Below, one piece after another: positions 26,878 to 35,193 of a DNA stretch of 64,000 bases. Within the stretch, counting starts at the first letter, position 1. Each line of letters starts with the position of its first letter. Location: NCBI RefSeq assembly GCF_040499845.1, contig NZ_CP159342.1, forward strand, positions 3,844,001-3,908,000, in the 5' to 3' direction. Origin of the DNA: Micromonospora sp. CCTCC AA 2012012 (GTDB lineage Bacteria; Actinomycetota; Actinomycetes; Mycobacteriales; Micromonosporaceae). A program made the position numbers and the translations under genes. The notes below the pieces were generated by a model. It did not search any database. It had not been told where the DNA came from and saw only the letters and a program-made list of their open reading frames with translations.

Positions 26878-27465
26878 CTATGCGACGGACGGCAGGAACG
26901 GCGGTCGGGTCACCTCGAAGGCACTGATCTCGGCCTCGTGCCGGAGGGTGAGTCCAATGTCATCCAAGCCTTCCATCAACCGCCAGCGGCTGTGGTCGTC
27001 CAGCGGGAACGCCCAGGTGGCCTCCCCGACCCGGACCTCACGGGCGGCCAGGTCGACGGTCACGGCAGTGGTCGGGTCGGCCTCGATCCGGTCCCAGATC
27101 TCCTCGACCGCTTTCAATTCCAGCTCGACCGGAAGCAGCCCTTCCTTGAGGGCGTTGCCCCGGAAGATGTCACCGAAGCGGGGAGAGATCACCGCGCGGA
27201 AGCCCCAGTCGCGCAGGGCCCAGACGGCGTGCTCCCGGGACGACCCGGTGCCGAACTCCGGGCCCGCCACCAGAATCGACGCACCCGAATGGGCTGGATC
27301 GTTGAGAACGAATGCCGGGTCCTCCCGCCACGCGTTGAAGAGTCCGTCCGCGAAACCGGTCCGGGTCACCCGCTTGAGGTACACGGCCGGGATGATCTGA
27401 TCGGTGTCCACATTGGAACGGCGCAGCGGCACCGCGGTGCCGGTGTGCACGGTGAACTTGTCCAT
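26878..27465 (-). CDS. leuD: 3-isopropylmalate dehydratase small subunit
   Basis: LeuD pairs with LeuC to isomerize 2-isopropylmalate to 3-isopropylmalate, and can also act on citramalate from CimA. The 195-residue product has [21 protein letters not shown], the swivel-domain [17 protein letters not shown], and [16 protein letters not shown]. It is 19 bases downstream of leuC on one transcript and ends at a hairpin. Confidence 0.97.
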   Translation of the reverse strand: MDKFTVHTGTAVPLRRSNVDTDQIIPAVYLKRVTRTGFADGLFNAWREDPAFVLNDPAHSGASILVAGPEFGTGSSREHAVWALRDWGFRAVISPRFGDIFRGNALKEGLLPVELELKAVEEIWDRIEADPTTAVTVDLAAREVRVGEATWAFPLDDHSRWRLMEGLDDIGLTLRHEAEISAFEVTRPPFLPSVA

Positions 27466-27484
27466 CGGGATCAGCTCTGCCCTT

Positions 27485-28927
27485 CTACAGGTCGGCGGGG
27501 GCGGCCAGCCGGCCGGCCACGGCGGTGGCGGCGGCCACGGGTGGGGAGACCAGGTGGGTGCGTCCGCCCCGGCCCTGGCGCCCCTCGAAGTTGCGGTTGG
27601 AGGTGGAGGCCGAGCGCTGCCCCGGGGAGAGCGTGTCGGGGTTCATGCCCAGACACATGGAGCAGCCGGCGAAGCGCCACTCGGCGCCCGCGTCGGCGAA
27701 GACCTTGTCCAGCCCCTCCGCCTCGGCCGCCTCCCGCACCTGGGCCGATCCGGGCACCACCAGCATGCGTACGCCGTCGGCGACCCGGTGCCCGCGCAGC
27801 ACGTCGGCGGCGGCCCGCAGGTCCTCCAGCCGGCCGTTGGTGCAGGAACCGACGAAGACCACGTCGACGGCGAGGTCCCGCAACGGCGTACCGGGGGTGA
27901 GGTCCATGTATTCCAGGGCGCGCCGGGCGGCGGTCCGCTCGGCCTCGGTCACGAACTCCTCCGGGTCGGGCACGGCCGCGTCCAGCGGGGCGCCCTGACC
28001 GGGGTTGGTGCCCCAGGTGACGAACGGGGTGATCCGGCTCGCGTCCAGGGTCACCTCGGCGTCGAAGGTCGCGCCGTCGTCGGTGGGCAGCGTCCGCCAG
28101 TACTCCAGCGCCGCGTCCCAGTCGGCGCCCTGCGGCGCGTGCGGCCGCCCCTTCAGGTACGCGAAGGTCGTCTCGTCCGGCGCGATCATGCCGGCCTTGG
28201 CGCCCCACTCGATGGACATGTTGGCGATGGTCATCCGCCCCTCCATGGAGAGGTTCCGGATCGCCTCACCCCGGTACTCCACGATGTGGCCGCGCCCGCC
28301 GCCGGTGCCGACCTGGGCGATCAGGGCGAGCACCAGATCCTTGGCGGTGACGCCCGGGGCCAGCTCGCCGACCACGTTCACGGCCATCGTCCTGGGCCGG
28401 CTCTGCGGCAGGGTCTGGGTGGCCAGCACGTGCTCGACCTCGCTGGTGCCGATGCCGAACGCGAGGGCGCCGAACGCGCCGTGGGTGGCGGTGTGCGAGT
28501 CGCCGCAGACGATGGTCAGGCCGGGCTGGGTCAGGCCGAGCTGCGGGCCGATGACGTGCACGATGCCCTGGTTCTCGTCGCCCAGCGGGTGCAGCCGTAC
28601 GCCGAACTCCGCGCAGTTGCGGCGCAACGTCTCGATCTGGGTGCGGGAGGTGGGGTCCGCGATGGTGAGCAGGTCACCGCGCCGGGCGCGGAACGCCGGG
28701 TCGGCGTACCCGGTCGGGGTGTTGTGGTCCTCGGTCGCGATCGTCAGGTCGGTACGACGGACCCGGCGGCCGGCCAGGCGCAGGCCGTCGAAGGCCTGCG
28801 GACTGGTGACCTCGTGCAGCAGGTGCAGGTCGATGAAGAGCAGATCCGGCTCACCCGCGACGGACCGCACCACGTGCGCGTCCCAGACCTTCTCGGCCAG
28901 GGTCCTCGGTTGAGTGACTCCCACCAT
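27485..28927 (-). CDS. leuC: 3-isopropylmalate dehydratase large subunit
   Basis: The aconitase-family catalytic subunit, 480 residues, holding a [4Fe-4S] cluster. [19 protein letters not shown] and [14 protein letters not shown] carry the three cluster cysteines; [16 protein letters not shown] and [21 protein letters not shown] are the substrate side. Only 37 bases separate its start from the divergent IclR gene, so a regulator bound there would act on both promoters. Confidence 0.97.
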   Translation of the reverse strand: MVGVTQPRTLAEKVWDAHVVRSVAGEPDLLFIDLHLLHEVTSPQAFDGLRLAGRRVRRTDLTIATEDHNTPTGYADPAFRARRGDLLTIADPTSRTQIETLRRNCAEFGVRLHPLGDENQGIVHVIGPQLGLTQPGLTIVCGDSHTATHGAFGALAFGIGTSEVEHVLATQTLPQSRPRTMAVNVVGELAPGVTAKDLVLALIAQVGTGGGRGHIVEYRGEAIRNLSMEGRMTIANMSIEWGAKAGMIAPDETTFAYLKGRPHAPQGADWDAALEYWRTLPTDDGATFDAEVTLDASRITPFVTWGTNPGQGAPLDAAVPDPEEFVTEAERTAARRALEYMDLTPGTPLRDLAVDVVFVGSCTNGRLEDLRAAADVLRGHRVADGVRMLVVPGSAQVREAAEAEGLDKVFADAGAEWRFAGCSMCLGMNPDTLSPGQRSASTSNRNFEGRQGRGGRTHLVSPPVAAATAVAGRLAAPADL

Positions 28928-28930
28928 CTG

Positions 28931-28962
28931 GACATCCTAAATTCTGGGAGGTAAATTTCGGC
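28931..28962. promoter_or_regulatory. Shared leuC / ndgR promoter-operator
   Basis: The 37-bp divergent gap is AT-richer than its surroundings. AAATT (28939-28943) and AATTT (28954-28958) form a short inverted repeat around CTGGGAGGTA. NdgR-type IclR proteins are known to bind upstream of leuCD in Streptomyces, so this is the likely site. Confidence 0.45.
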
Positions 28963-28964
28963 TT

Positions 28965-29663
28965 GTGGGACACAGTATGAGCGGTGTCGGCGTTCTCGAC
29001 AAGGCGGTGGTCATCCTGGCCGCCTGTGTCGACGGCGCCAGCCTGGCCGAACTCGTTGAACGCACCAAGCTGCCCCGGGCCACCGCGCACCGGCTGGCAC
29101 AGGCGCTGGAGATACACCGGATGCTGGTCCGGGACACCCAGGGGCGCTGGCGCCCCGGGCCCCGGCTCGGTGAGCTGGCCAACGCCGCGCCGGACGTGCT
29201 GCTGACCGCGGCCGAGCCGCTGCTCGCGGCGCTGCGCGACGCCACCGGGGAGAGCGCCCAGCTCTACCTGCGCCGCGCCGACGAGCGGATCTGCGTGGCC
29301 GCCGCCGAGCGGGCCAGCGGCCTGCGGGACACCGTCCCGGTGGGCTCGGTGCTGCCGATGACGGCGGGCTCCGCGGCGCAGATCCTGCTCGCCTGGGAGC
29401 CGCCCGAGGCGGTGATGCCGCTGCTGCCGCGGTCCAAGTTCACCGGCCGCACCCTCGCCGAGGTGCGCCGCCGTGGCTGGGCGCAGAGCGTCGCCGAACG
29501 CGAGGCCGGTGTGGCGAGCGTCTCCGCCCCCATCCGCGACCGGACCGGTCGGGTGATCGCCTCGATCAGCATCTCCGGCCCGATCGAACGCCTCGGCCGC
29601 CGCCCCGGCGAACGCCACGCCATGGCCGTCGTCCGCGCCGGCCAACGCCTCTCCGGCCTCTAA
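28965..29663 (+). CDS. ndgR: IclR family regulator, NdgR/AreB type
   Basis: A 232-residue IclR regulator. The start GHSMSGVGVLDKAVVILAAC and segments ESAQLYLRRADERICVAAAE and GSAAQILLAWE match the NdgR (AreB) group that controls leucine and other amino acid genes in Streptomyces. The winged helix is at residues 12-70 (SLAELVERTKLPRATAHRLA) and the effector domain follows. It lies divergently beside leuC, as NdgR does. GTG 28965 fits the family; ATG 28977 is an alternative. Confidence 0.88.
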   Translation: MGHSMSGVGVLDKAVVILAACVDGASLAELVERTKLPRATAHRLAQALEIHRMLVRDTQGRWRPGPRLGELANAAPDVLLTAAEPLLAALRDATGESAQLYLRRADERICVAAAERASGLRDTVPVGSVLPMTAGSAAQILLAWEPPEAVMPLLPRSKFTGRTLAEVRRRGWAQSVAEREAGVASVSAPIRDRTGRVIASISISGPIERLGRRPGERHAMAVVRAGQRLSGL

Positions 29664-29700
29664 CCCCCTCCCCCTCCCCTCCCTCCCCGCCCTCGATCCG

Positions 29701-29760
29701 GTTGATCAAGAGGTTTGCGTCACGGATACGCCTTCCGGCGACGCAAACCTCTTGATCAAC
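29701..29760. repeat. Perfect 21-bp inverted repeat
   Basis: Arms 29701-29721 and 29740-29760 are perfect inverted copies beginning GTTGATCAAGAGG, around an 18-base loop. It lies 38 bases after the ndgR stop and is probably its terminator. It is AT-rich for this genome and looks like a mobile or repeated intergenic element of a different type from copies A-C and E. Confidence 0.85.
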
Positions 29761-30099
29761 TCCCGGCCGGCGGGGGCGCGCGGTGGGTTGGGCGAGGAGG
29801 CGGTGAGCTTGGGGTGGAAGCGGTGAGCCCGGGTGGCGCGGAGCATGCGCAGGGCAGGACCGGAGCGGCCCGAGGCGTCAGCGCTGCGGTGGCCCGGCGG
29901 GTGCGGGGCGGGAGCGCGGCGGTTGCAAAGCCTGAGCCCGCGAGCGAGGTCGGAGCGCGGCGCGGCCCGGCGGGGAGTGAGTGGAACGTGGTGGCTGTGA
30001 CGGTGGCCGTTTGACGTCCATGGCGTTCCACCGACCGGACGGCGGCCTGCTCCGGGCGCACCCCGACGGCGGACCGTCTACGGGACGGTGGCTCGGTAC

Positions 30100-30139
30100 G
30101 GGTGCGTTTCTTGTTGCCCGGGCGACAGGAAACGCACCC
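30100..30139. repeat. 40-bp near-perfect palindrome
   Basis: GGGTGCGTTTC (30100-30110) and GAAACGCACCC (30129-30139) pair perfectly; the inner 18 bases also pair apart from two positions that become G-U in RNA. The centre is CCCGGG with no real loop, so DNA cruciform or protein binding is as likely as an RNA hairpin. Confidence 0.75.
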
Positions 30140-30205
30140 GCAGGCCGGCCGAGCGCCGCGCCGAGTTGCCCGCGCTGTCGCGCGCGACTGTGCCGCCCGG
30201 AGCCC

Positions 30206-30282
30206 ATGATCGTGCTCGAACCCGGAAGTAGTGGCATCCAACGCTCGACGAGGCCACTACATCCTGGATCCAGCGTGATCTT
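30206..30282. repeat. Dispersed intergenic palindrome, copy E
   Basis: Same architecture as copies A and B: outer arm GATCGTGCTCGAACCCGGA, inner arm GTAGTGGC, right arm GGCCACTACATCCTGGATC. The pair next to AGTGG is T-A here instead of C-G (A, B) or G-C (C), so both arms changed together. Confidence 0.8.
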
Positions 30283-30451
30283 GGTGATCGCACCACCCAT
30301 GCGTTCCATGAACGGGTCCCGGCACAGGCTGACGGACCCGGTGCACGGGCGCGGGCGCGGGCGCGGACAAGCTGGGAAGGCGCAGAACCGGGCAGGGGTG
30401 GGACGTACGGCGGGTGCGGCGCGGCGTTCCCGGTCGTCGCGGCCGAGCAGG

Positions 30452-30540
30452 GGCGCGGGCAGGGGTGGAACGACGGCAGACACCGGAGGAGGCGCGGGCA
30501 GGGGTGGAACGACGGCAGACACCGGAGGAGGCGCGGGCAG
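30452..30540. repeat. 39-bp tandem repeat (minisatellite)
   Basis: Two identical 39-bp units begin at 30452 and 30491, and a third partial copy begins at 30530. Each starts GGCGCGGGCAGGGGTGG and ends ACACCGGAGGA. The length is a multiple of three, but no credible protein covers it. Confidence 0.8.
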
Positions 30541-30617
30541 GCGTGGGCGACGGCGGGCGCGGGCAGGGGGAAAGGCGAACGGCCCGCCTCGCGGGGCGAG
30601 ACGGGCCGTTCGAGCTG

Positions 30618-30690
30618 TAGCCCCGACCGGATTCGAACCGGCGCTACCGCCTTGAGAGGGCGGCGTCCTGGGCCGCTAGACGACGGGGCC
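30618..30690 (-). tRNA. tRNA-Glu (CTC), copy 2
   Basis: A 73-nt cloverleaf on the minus strand. The anticodon stem-loop is CCGCC-CTCTCAA-GGCGG with anticodon CTC; the T-loop is TTCGAAT; the D-arm is GTCTAG. CCA is not encoded. It is identical in all 73 bases to the copy at 30936-31008. Confidence 0.95.
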
Positions 30691-30935
30691 AGGCACTTTT
30701 CCTGCTTCACCGCCCTGACGAGCGGTGCGGCAGTAGTCTAGCGGCACCGCGTCCCCCGCCCACGAAGGGGTCCCCCGGAGGCGTACCGGGAGCGGGCGGA
30801 CGAAGCCGGGACAGCGGACGGGCCGGGACACGACGTCAACCGGAGGCGGCACCCCGTCGAGCGGAGGCGAAGAAGCCCTGTCGGGTGGAGACGAAGAAGC
30901 CCGCCCCACCAGGGTGGGACGGGCTGTCAGCGTTG

Positions 30936-31008
30936 TAGCCCCGACCGGATTCGAACCGGCGCTACCGCCTTGAGAGGGCGGCGTCCTGGGCCGCTAGACG
31001 ACGGGGCC
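30936..31008 (-). tRNA. tRNA-Glu (CTC), copy 1
   Basis: The same 73-nt tRNA-Glu with anticodon CTC, 245 bases upstream of copy 2 in the direction of transcription. The two copies and tRNA-Gln probably form one cluster. Confidence 0.95.
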
Positions 31009-31137
31009 AGAACTTCGTGCTTCCTCACTCTGGTGGTGAGGAAGCTGCACTCTATCAGAGCTCGCCCCATCCCCGAGGGGACGGAGCGGGACTCGTCAGA
31101 ATCCAGCGTCCGGGGTTCTCACGAACCCGCGGTTGCG

Positions 31138-31209
31138 CTGGGGTACCAGGACTCGAACCTAGACTAACTGAACCAGAATCAGTCGGGCTGCCAATTACCC
31201 CATACCCCA
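31138..31209 (-). tRNA. tRNA-Gln (CTG)
   Basis: A 72-nt cloverleaf on the minus strand. The acceptor stem is TGGGGTA/TACCCCA, the anticodon stem-loop ACTGA-TTCTGGT-TCAGT with anticodon CTG, and the T-loop is TTCGAGT. CCA is not encoded. tRNA-Gln and tRNA-Glu are also neighbours in mycobacteria. Confidence 0.95.
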
Positions 31210-31315
31210 TTGGCCCCTTGCGGCGCCGGGAATGAACTTTACCCTCCCGGTGCCGACAGGCCAAATCCAACCCCCCGAACCGCCTCTGACCAGCGAAAAC
31301 AGGGCGTCGAACGGC

Positions 31316-32119
31316 TCAGGAGACCGGGACCACCGGGTTGGTGAGCTCGCCGATCCCCTGGATCCGTACGGTGACCGTATCCCCCTCCGTCAGCGGGCTA
31401 ACCCCCGCCGGCGTGCCGGTCAGCACCACGTCGCCGGGGAGCAGCGTCATCACGTGGGAGATGTACGACACCAGTCCCGCCACGTCGAAGACCATGTCGC
31501 TGGTGCGGCCGAGCTGGCGTACCTCCATCTCCTCCGGGTTGCGACCCACCTCGCAGCGGATCTCCAGGTCGGAGATGTCCAGGCCGGTGGTGATCCACGG
31601 GCCGATCGGGCAGAACGAGTCGAAGCCCTTGGCCCGGGTCCACTGGCCGTCGGAGTGCTGGAGGTCCCGGGCGGTCACGTCGTTGGCGCAGGTGTAGCCG
31701 AAGATGGCCCGTTCGGCGGCGGCCCGGTCGGCGCGGCGGGCACCCGGTGCGCCGATCACCACGGCCAGCTCGGCCTCGTGCTCCACCTGCTTCGAGAAGA
31801 TCGGCAGCCGGATCGCGTCCCGGGGGCCGATCACGGAGGTGGAGGGCTTGAGGAAGAGCAGCGGCTCCTTCGGCACCTCGCTGCCGTGCTCGGCGGCGTG
31901 CTCGGCGTAGTTGCGGCCGACGCAGACGACCTTGCTGGGCAGGATCGGGGAGAGCAGTCGGACGTCGGAGAGCGCCCAGCGGGCGCCGGAGAACTGGATC
32001 TGACCGAACGGGTGGCCCTCGATCTCGGCGATGGTCAGGCCCTGCGGCCCGGCCTCCGGTTCGCCCTCGACGGCCCCGAACGACATTCCCTTGGCATGAG
32101 CAAAACGAGCGATACGCAC
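31316..32119 (-). CDS. Fumarylacetoacetate hydrolase family protein
   Basis: A 267-residue FAH-family enzyme (2-hydroxyhepta-2,4-diene-1,7-dioate isomerase / acylpyruvase-like). Metal ligands are seen in VEHEAELAVVIG (two Glu) and GYTCANDVTARDLQ (Asp). KVVCVGRNYAEHAAEH and GDVVLTGTPAGVSPL are family motifs. It is the counterpart of Rv2993c, which follows gltX in M. tuberculosis. The natural substrate is unknown; it may hydrolyse oxaloacetate or acylpyruvates. Nothing suggests an aromatic degradation cluster. Confidence 0.9.
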   Translation of the reverse strand: MRIARFAHAKGMSFGAVEGEPEAGPQGLTIAEIEGHPFGQIQFSGARWALSDVRLLSPILPSKVVCVGRNYAEHAAEHGSEVPKEPLLFLKPSTSVIGPRDAIRLPIFSKQVEHEAELAVVIGAPGARRADRAAAERAIFGYTCANDVTARDLQHSDGQWTRAKGFDSFCPIGPWITTGLDISDLEIRCEVGRNPEEMEVRQLGRTSDMVFDVAGLVSYISHVMTLLPGDVVLTGTPAGVSPLTEGDTVTVRIQGIGELTNPVVPVS

Positions 32120-32408
32120 CCGGCCAATCTATCCCCGACCGGGTGGCCGGCCATGGCACCCGCGACGCACGGCACGTCTCCCGCACCGCGACCGGCCCGG
32201 TCAGCGCGCGGGAACGGGCCGGCGCACATGGAGGGCGAGCCGCGGCACACGCCCCGACCGGGCCCGGGCGCACACCGGGAAGGACCCGCGGCACAGGCCC
32301 GGACGGGACGCAGCATAGGTCCTCGCGGGGTGGCCGGGGCGGGAATGCGGACTTCGTACCCGCACGGCGGGGCCGGCCTCATAGCTTCGGGTTCGGAGGT
32401 GCGTTCGT

Positions 32409-33827
32409 ATGCCTGCATCGAGACGACACCACAGGACCCTCGCGGTGATCGTGAACTGCCTGGGCGTCCTCGCCGCCGTACCGGGGTTGCCCGGACCGGC
32501 ACCCGAGGCGGCGGCTGCGCCCGCGCACCCGGCGGCCGTCGGGACCGCGCCGGCCGCGCCGTCCGGGATGCCCGCCGCGCCGCCGGCGGTGCCGACGAGC
32601 AGCCCGCCGCCGCTGCGCGCGGCGCCGTCGCCGGTGACCGTGGCGGTGGCGCCGGCCGGCACCCCGGCGCCGGGCTACCGGATCAACATCCGGAACACCG
32701 GGGACACGCCGGTCGACACGACGGTACGGCAGGAACTGCCGCCGGGTTCGTCGGCGACGACGGTCACCGCCGGTGGTCGGGCCAGCCGACCCGCGGGTGC
32801 CACCACCGCCGGCGAGGTGACCTGGCAGCTGAAGCTGCCGGCGCACAGCACCACCACGCTGCACACCGCGCTGAGCGCCCCGGCGGGCCGGCCGGTCACC
32901 GCACCGGCCTGCGCGTACGGCACGGACGGCACCCGCCCGTACGACTGCGGCACGGCGACCTGGCAGGCGGCGGCCGTACCGGTGGCGAAGGTGTCCGCCG
33001 CCCCGGCGTGGCGCCGCCCGCCGGTGCTGCTCGCGGCGCTGGCAGCCCTCCTGGTGGTCACCGGCGGCGTGCTCTGGTGGTGGCTGCGCCGCCGCCGCTC
33101 CGGCGGGCCGGCGCGGCCCGGTACGCCGACGACGGCCGGTGGGGCCGGCGACCCGGCGGGCCACGGAGCGGTCTATCCGCGGCCGGCGATGCCGGCACCC
33201 GGCGGTCGACGCCGGACCCCGTCGGTCTGGCTGGTGGTGCCGGTGTCGGCGGCGGTGCTCGCCGGGGTGGTGGGCGCGGGGGCCTGGACGGCCACCCAGC
33301 GGGTCGCCGCCATCGACACCGCCAAGAAGCAGCCGACCAGCGGCGCGTGGCAGGGACAGAGCGTCACCGGCGGGCTGGGCGAGCCGCTGCGGGAGTCGGC
33401 GTTCGAGTTCACCGTCTACCGGGTCGCCTGCGCCCCCGGCCCGACGACGGGGACAGCCGGGACGACGGGATCGGCCGGCCCGACGGGGACGCCGGGACCA
33501 GCCGGGACGGCGGGGGCGCCGGGGACCACCGGCGCGGCGGGCGGCCGGCAGTGTCAGGCCACCGTGGGGGTGCGCAACCTCACCCCGGAGGAGCAGACCT
33601 GGCACGGCCAGTTGCAGCGGGCGTACCTGCCGGGCGGCAACTGGGTCAGCACCGACGAGGACGCCACCCGGCTGGCGAACCTGGGGCGGGACGTCTTCGC
33701 CCAGCCGGTCGCCGCGGGCACCCGGGTGGTGCTGCCGCTGGTGTTCAGCACGGGCAGCACGCCGCCCCGGCAGTTGGAGCTGCGCAGCGGGGTCTTCTCC
33801 GCCGGGGTGCGGGTGGACGTGCCCTGA
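32409..33827 (+). CDS. Two-helix membrane protein with a collagen-like insert
   Basis: I do not recognise this 472-residue protein as a named family. A signal-like segment (residues 8-37) precedes a Pro-rich stretch and an extracellular DUF11-like domain (PGYRINIRNTGDTPVDTTV, residues 88-190). Transmembrane helix 1 is at 205-226 and ends in WWWLRRRR. After a Pro-rich loop, helix 2 is at 272-293. The C-terminal extracellular domain resembles DUF4352 and is interrupted at about 348-380 by eleven Gly-X-Y triplets flanked by two cysteines. A surface-sensing role is only a guess. Confidence 0.7.
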   Translation: MPASRRHHRTLAVIVNCLGVLAAVPGLPGPAPEAAAAPAHPAAVGTAPAAPSGMPAAPPAVPTSSPPPLRAAPSPVTVAVAPAGTPAPGYRINIRNTGDTPVDTTVRQELPPGSSATTVTAGGRASRPAGATTAGEVTWQLKLPAHSTTTLHTALSAPAGRPVTAPACAYGTDGTRPYDCGTATWQAAAVPVAKVSAAPAWRRPPVLLAALAALLVVTGGVLWWWLRRRRSGGPARPGTPTTAGGAGDPAGHGAVYPRPAMPAPGGRRRTPSVWLVVPVSAAVLAGVVGAGAWTATQRVAAIDTAKKQPTSGAWQGQSVTGGLGEPLRESAFEFTVYRVACAPGPTTGTAGTTGSAGPTGTPGPAGTAGAPGTTGAAGGRQCQATVGVRNLTPEEQTWHGQLQRAYLPGGNWVSTDEDATRLANLGRDVFAQPVAAGTRVVLPLVFSTGSTPPRQLELRSGVFSAGVRVDVP

Positions 33828-33861
33828 CCGGCGGGCGGGCGGCGGTCGTACCCTGGGGTCC

Positions 33862-34725
33862 GTGACCGCCGCCCTCGCCCCCGCCGCCCTCGACCGGGCC
33901 GACTGGCAGGCCCGACGGCGGGCCCACGAGGAGCGGGTCGACGCCTGGCTCGACCCGCACCTGGCCCGCCGCCGCACCGGGGCGAAGCACCCGGTGGAGG
34001 ACTTCCTCTTCACCTACTACTCGCACCGCCCGGCCCAGCTGCGCCGCTGGCATCCGGGCGCCGGCGTCACGCTGCGCGACGCCGACCCGGCGGAGTTCGG
34101 CCGCGACTACCGCGCCGGCCCCGCCGGTCTCACCCTCGACACCGACGGCGTACGCGCGCGGCGCGGCGACTCGCTCGACTGGATCCGTCGGCTGCTCGCC
34201 GCGACCGCCGGCCGCCCCGCCCACCTGGGCTGCTTCGGGATGCACGAGTGGGCGATGGTCTACCGCCAGACCCAGCAGGAGGTCCGGCACAACGCCTGGC
34301 CGCTGCGGCTGAGCCCGGACGAGACGGCGGCGGTGGTGCAGGAGCGGGGGGTGCGGTGCAGCCACTTCGACGCGTTCCGGTTCTTCACCGCGCCGGCCCG
34401 GCCGCTGAACCTGCTCAGCCCGACCCGGGAGAGTCAGCACGCGCTGGAGCAGCCGGGCTGCCTGCACGCCAACATGGATCTCTACAAGTGGGCGTACAAG
34501 CTCTCGCCGCTGGTGCCGTCGGAGCTGGTCGCCGACTGTTTCGCGCTGGCCCGGGAGATCCGCACGCTGGACATGCGGGCCAGCCCCTACGACCTGGCCG
34601 ACCTGGGCTACCCGCCGGTGCGGGTGGAGACCCCGGAGGGTCGGGCGGAGTACGCCGCCGCGCAGCGCGGCTTCGCCGAACGGGCCGCCCCGTTGCGGGC
34701 CCGGCTGCTCGCCGCGATCGACTGA
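33862..34725 (+). CDS. Conserved protein annotated as 3-methyladenine DNA glycosylase-like
   Basis: A 287-residue conserved actinobacterial protein often labelled 3-methyladenine DNA glycosylase in genomes. It has HPVEDFLFTYYSHRPAQLRRWHPG near the start, CFGMHEWAMVYRQTQQEVRHN in the middle and CLHANMDLYKWAYKLSPLVPSELVADCF near the end. The conserved His, Glu, Asp and Tyr residues suggest an enzyme. I see no helix-hairpin-helix glycosylase motif, so the glycosylase name should be read as unproven. GTG 33862 is chosen at the start of the conserved block. Confidence 0.6.
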   Translation: MTAALAPAALDRADWQARRRAHEERVDAWLDPHLARRRTGAKHPVEDFLFTYYSHRPAQLRRWHPGAGVTLRDADPAEFGRDYRAGPAGLTLDTDGVRARRGDSLDWIRRLLAATAGRPAHLGCFGMHEWAMVYRQTQQEVRHNAWPLRLSPDETAAVVQERGVRCSHFDAFRFFTAPARPLNLLSPTRESQHALEQPGCLHANMDLYKWAYKLSPLVPSELVADCFALAREIRTLDMRASPYDLADLGYPPVRVETPEGRAEYAAAQRGFAERAAPLRARLLAAID

Positions 34726-34758
34726 CCGACCGGCGTGCGGGTCCGCCGCCGGCCGGAC

Positions 34759-35184
34759 TCAGTCGCCGTCGACCCGGCGGTCGCGTTTGCGCTGGGACTG
34801 GCGCTTCTTCTCGGCCAGCCGGCGTTCCTTGGCGCCCCGCGAGGGGCGGGTGGGGCGGCGTGACTTGGGCGGTGGGGCGAACGCCTCGCGCAGCAGCGCG
34901 GTCATCCGCTCCCGGGCGGCCTCCCGGTTGGCCAGCTGCGCCCGGTGTTCGCTGGCGGCGACCGTCAGCACCCCGTCGACGAGCCGGCCGGCCAGCCGGT
35001 CCAGCGCCCGGGCCCGCAGCGACTCCGGCACGCTGGGCGAGCCGGCCAGGTCGAAGCTCAGCTCGACCCGGGAGTCGGTGGTGTTGACGCCCTGGCCGCC
35101 CGGCCCGGACGAGCGGGAGAAGCGTTCCCGTAACTCCGCCCCGGGGACCAGCACCCGGTCGCTCACCCGCAGTCCGTCATCCAC
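34759..35184 (-). CDS. arfB: Alternative ribosome-rescue factor ArfB
   Basis: ArfB is a peptidyl-tRNA hydrolase that frees ribosomes stalled at mRNA ends without tmRNA. The 141-residue product has SSGPGGQGVNTTDSRV with the catalytic GGQ at residues 29-31. A basic C-terminal tail rich in Lys and Arg (GAKERRLAEKKRQSQRKRD) enters the empty mRNA channel. It lacks the codon-recognition domains of release factors, which fixes the assignment. Confidence 0.95.
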   Translation of the reverse strand: MDDGLRVSDRVLVPGAELRERFSRSSGPGGQGVNTTDSRVELSFDLAGSPSVPESLRARALDRLAGRLVDGVLTVAASEHRAQLANREAARERMTALLREAFAPPPKSRRPTRPSRGAKERRLAEKKRQSQRKRDRRVDGD

Positions 35185-35193
35185 GCACCGAGG

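Larger units (their letters stand above)
29664..30617. other. 954-bp gene-free region rich in palindromes and a minisatellite
   Basis: No convincing gene lies here; the open frames are low-complexity Gly/Arg translations. It holds a perfect long palindrome (29701-29760), a loopless hairpin (30100-30139), copy E of the dispersed palindrome (30206-30282) and a 39-bp tandem repeat (30452 onward). In M. tuberculosis the equivalent stretch contains gltX, which is not found here. Confidence 0.7.

Noticed and set aside
29701..30282. Insertion sequence or remnant
   Set aside because: Inverted repeats are present but no transposase frame and no target duplication can be seen.
30452..30540. CRISPR array
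   Set aside because: Units are directly adjacent without spacers and there are no cas genes.
29715..30655. Proteins encoded in the gene desert
   Set aside because: All frames are Gly/Arg/Ala-rich with repeats read in several frames alike; no start with a ribosome site.
31232..33865. 877-residue plus-strand frame
   Set aside because: Runs antisense to the FAH gene and out of frame with the membrane protein gene; Gly/Arg-rich with no domain.
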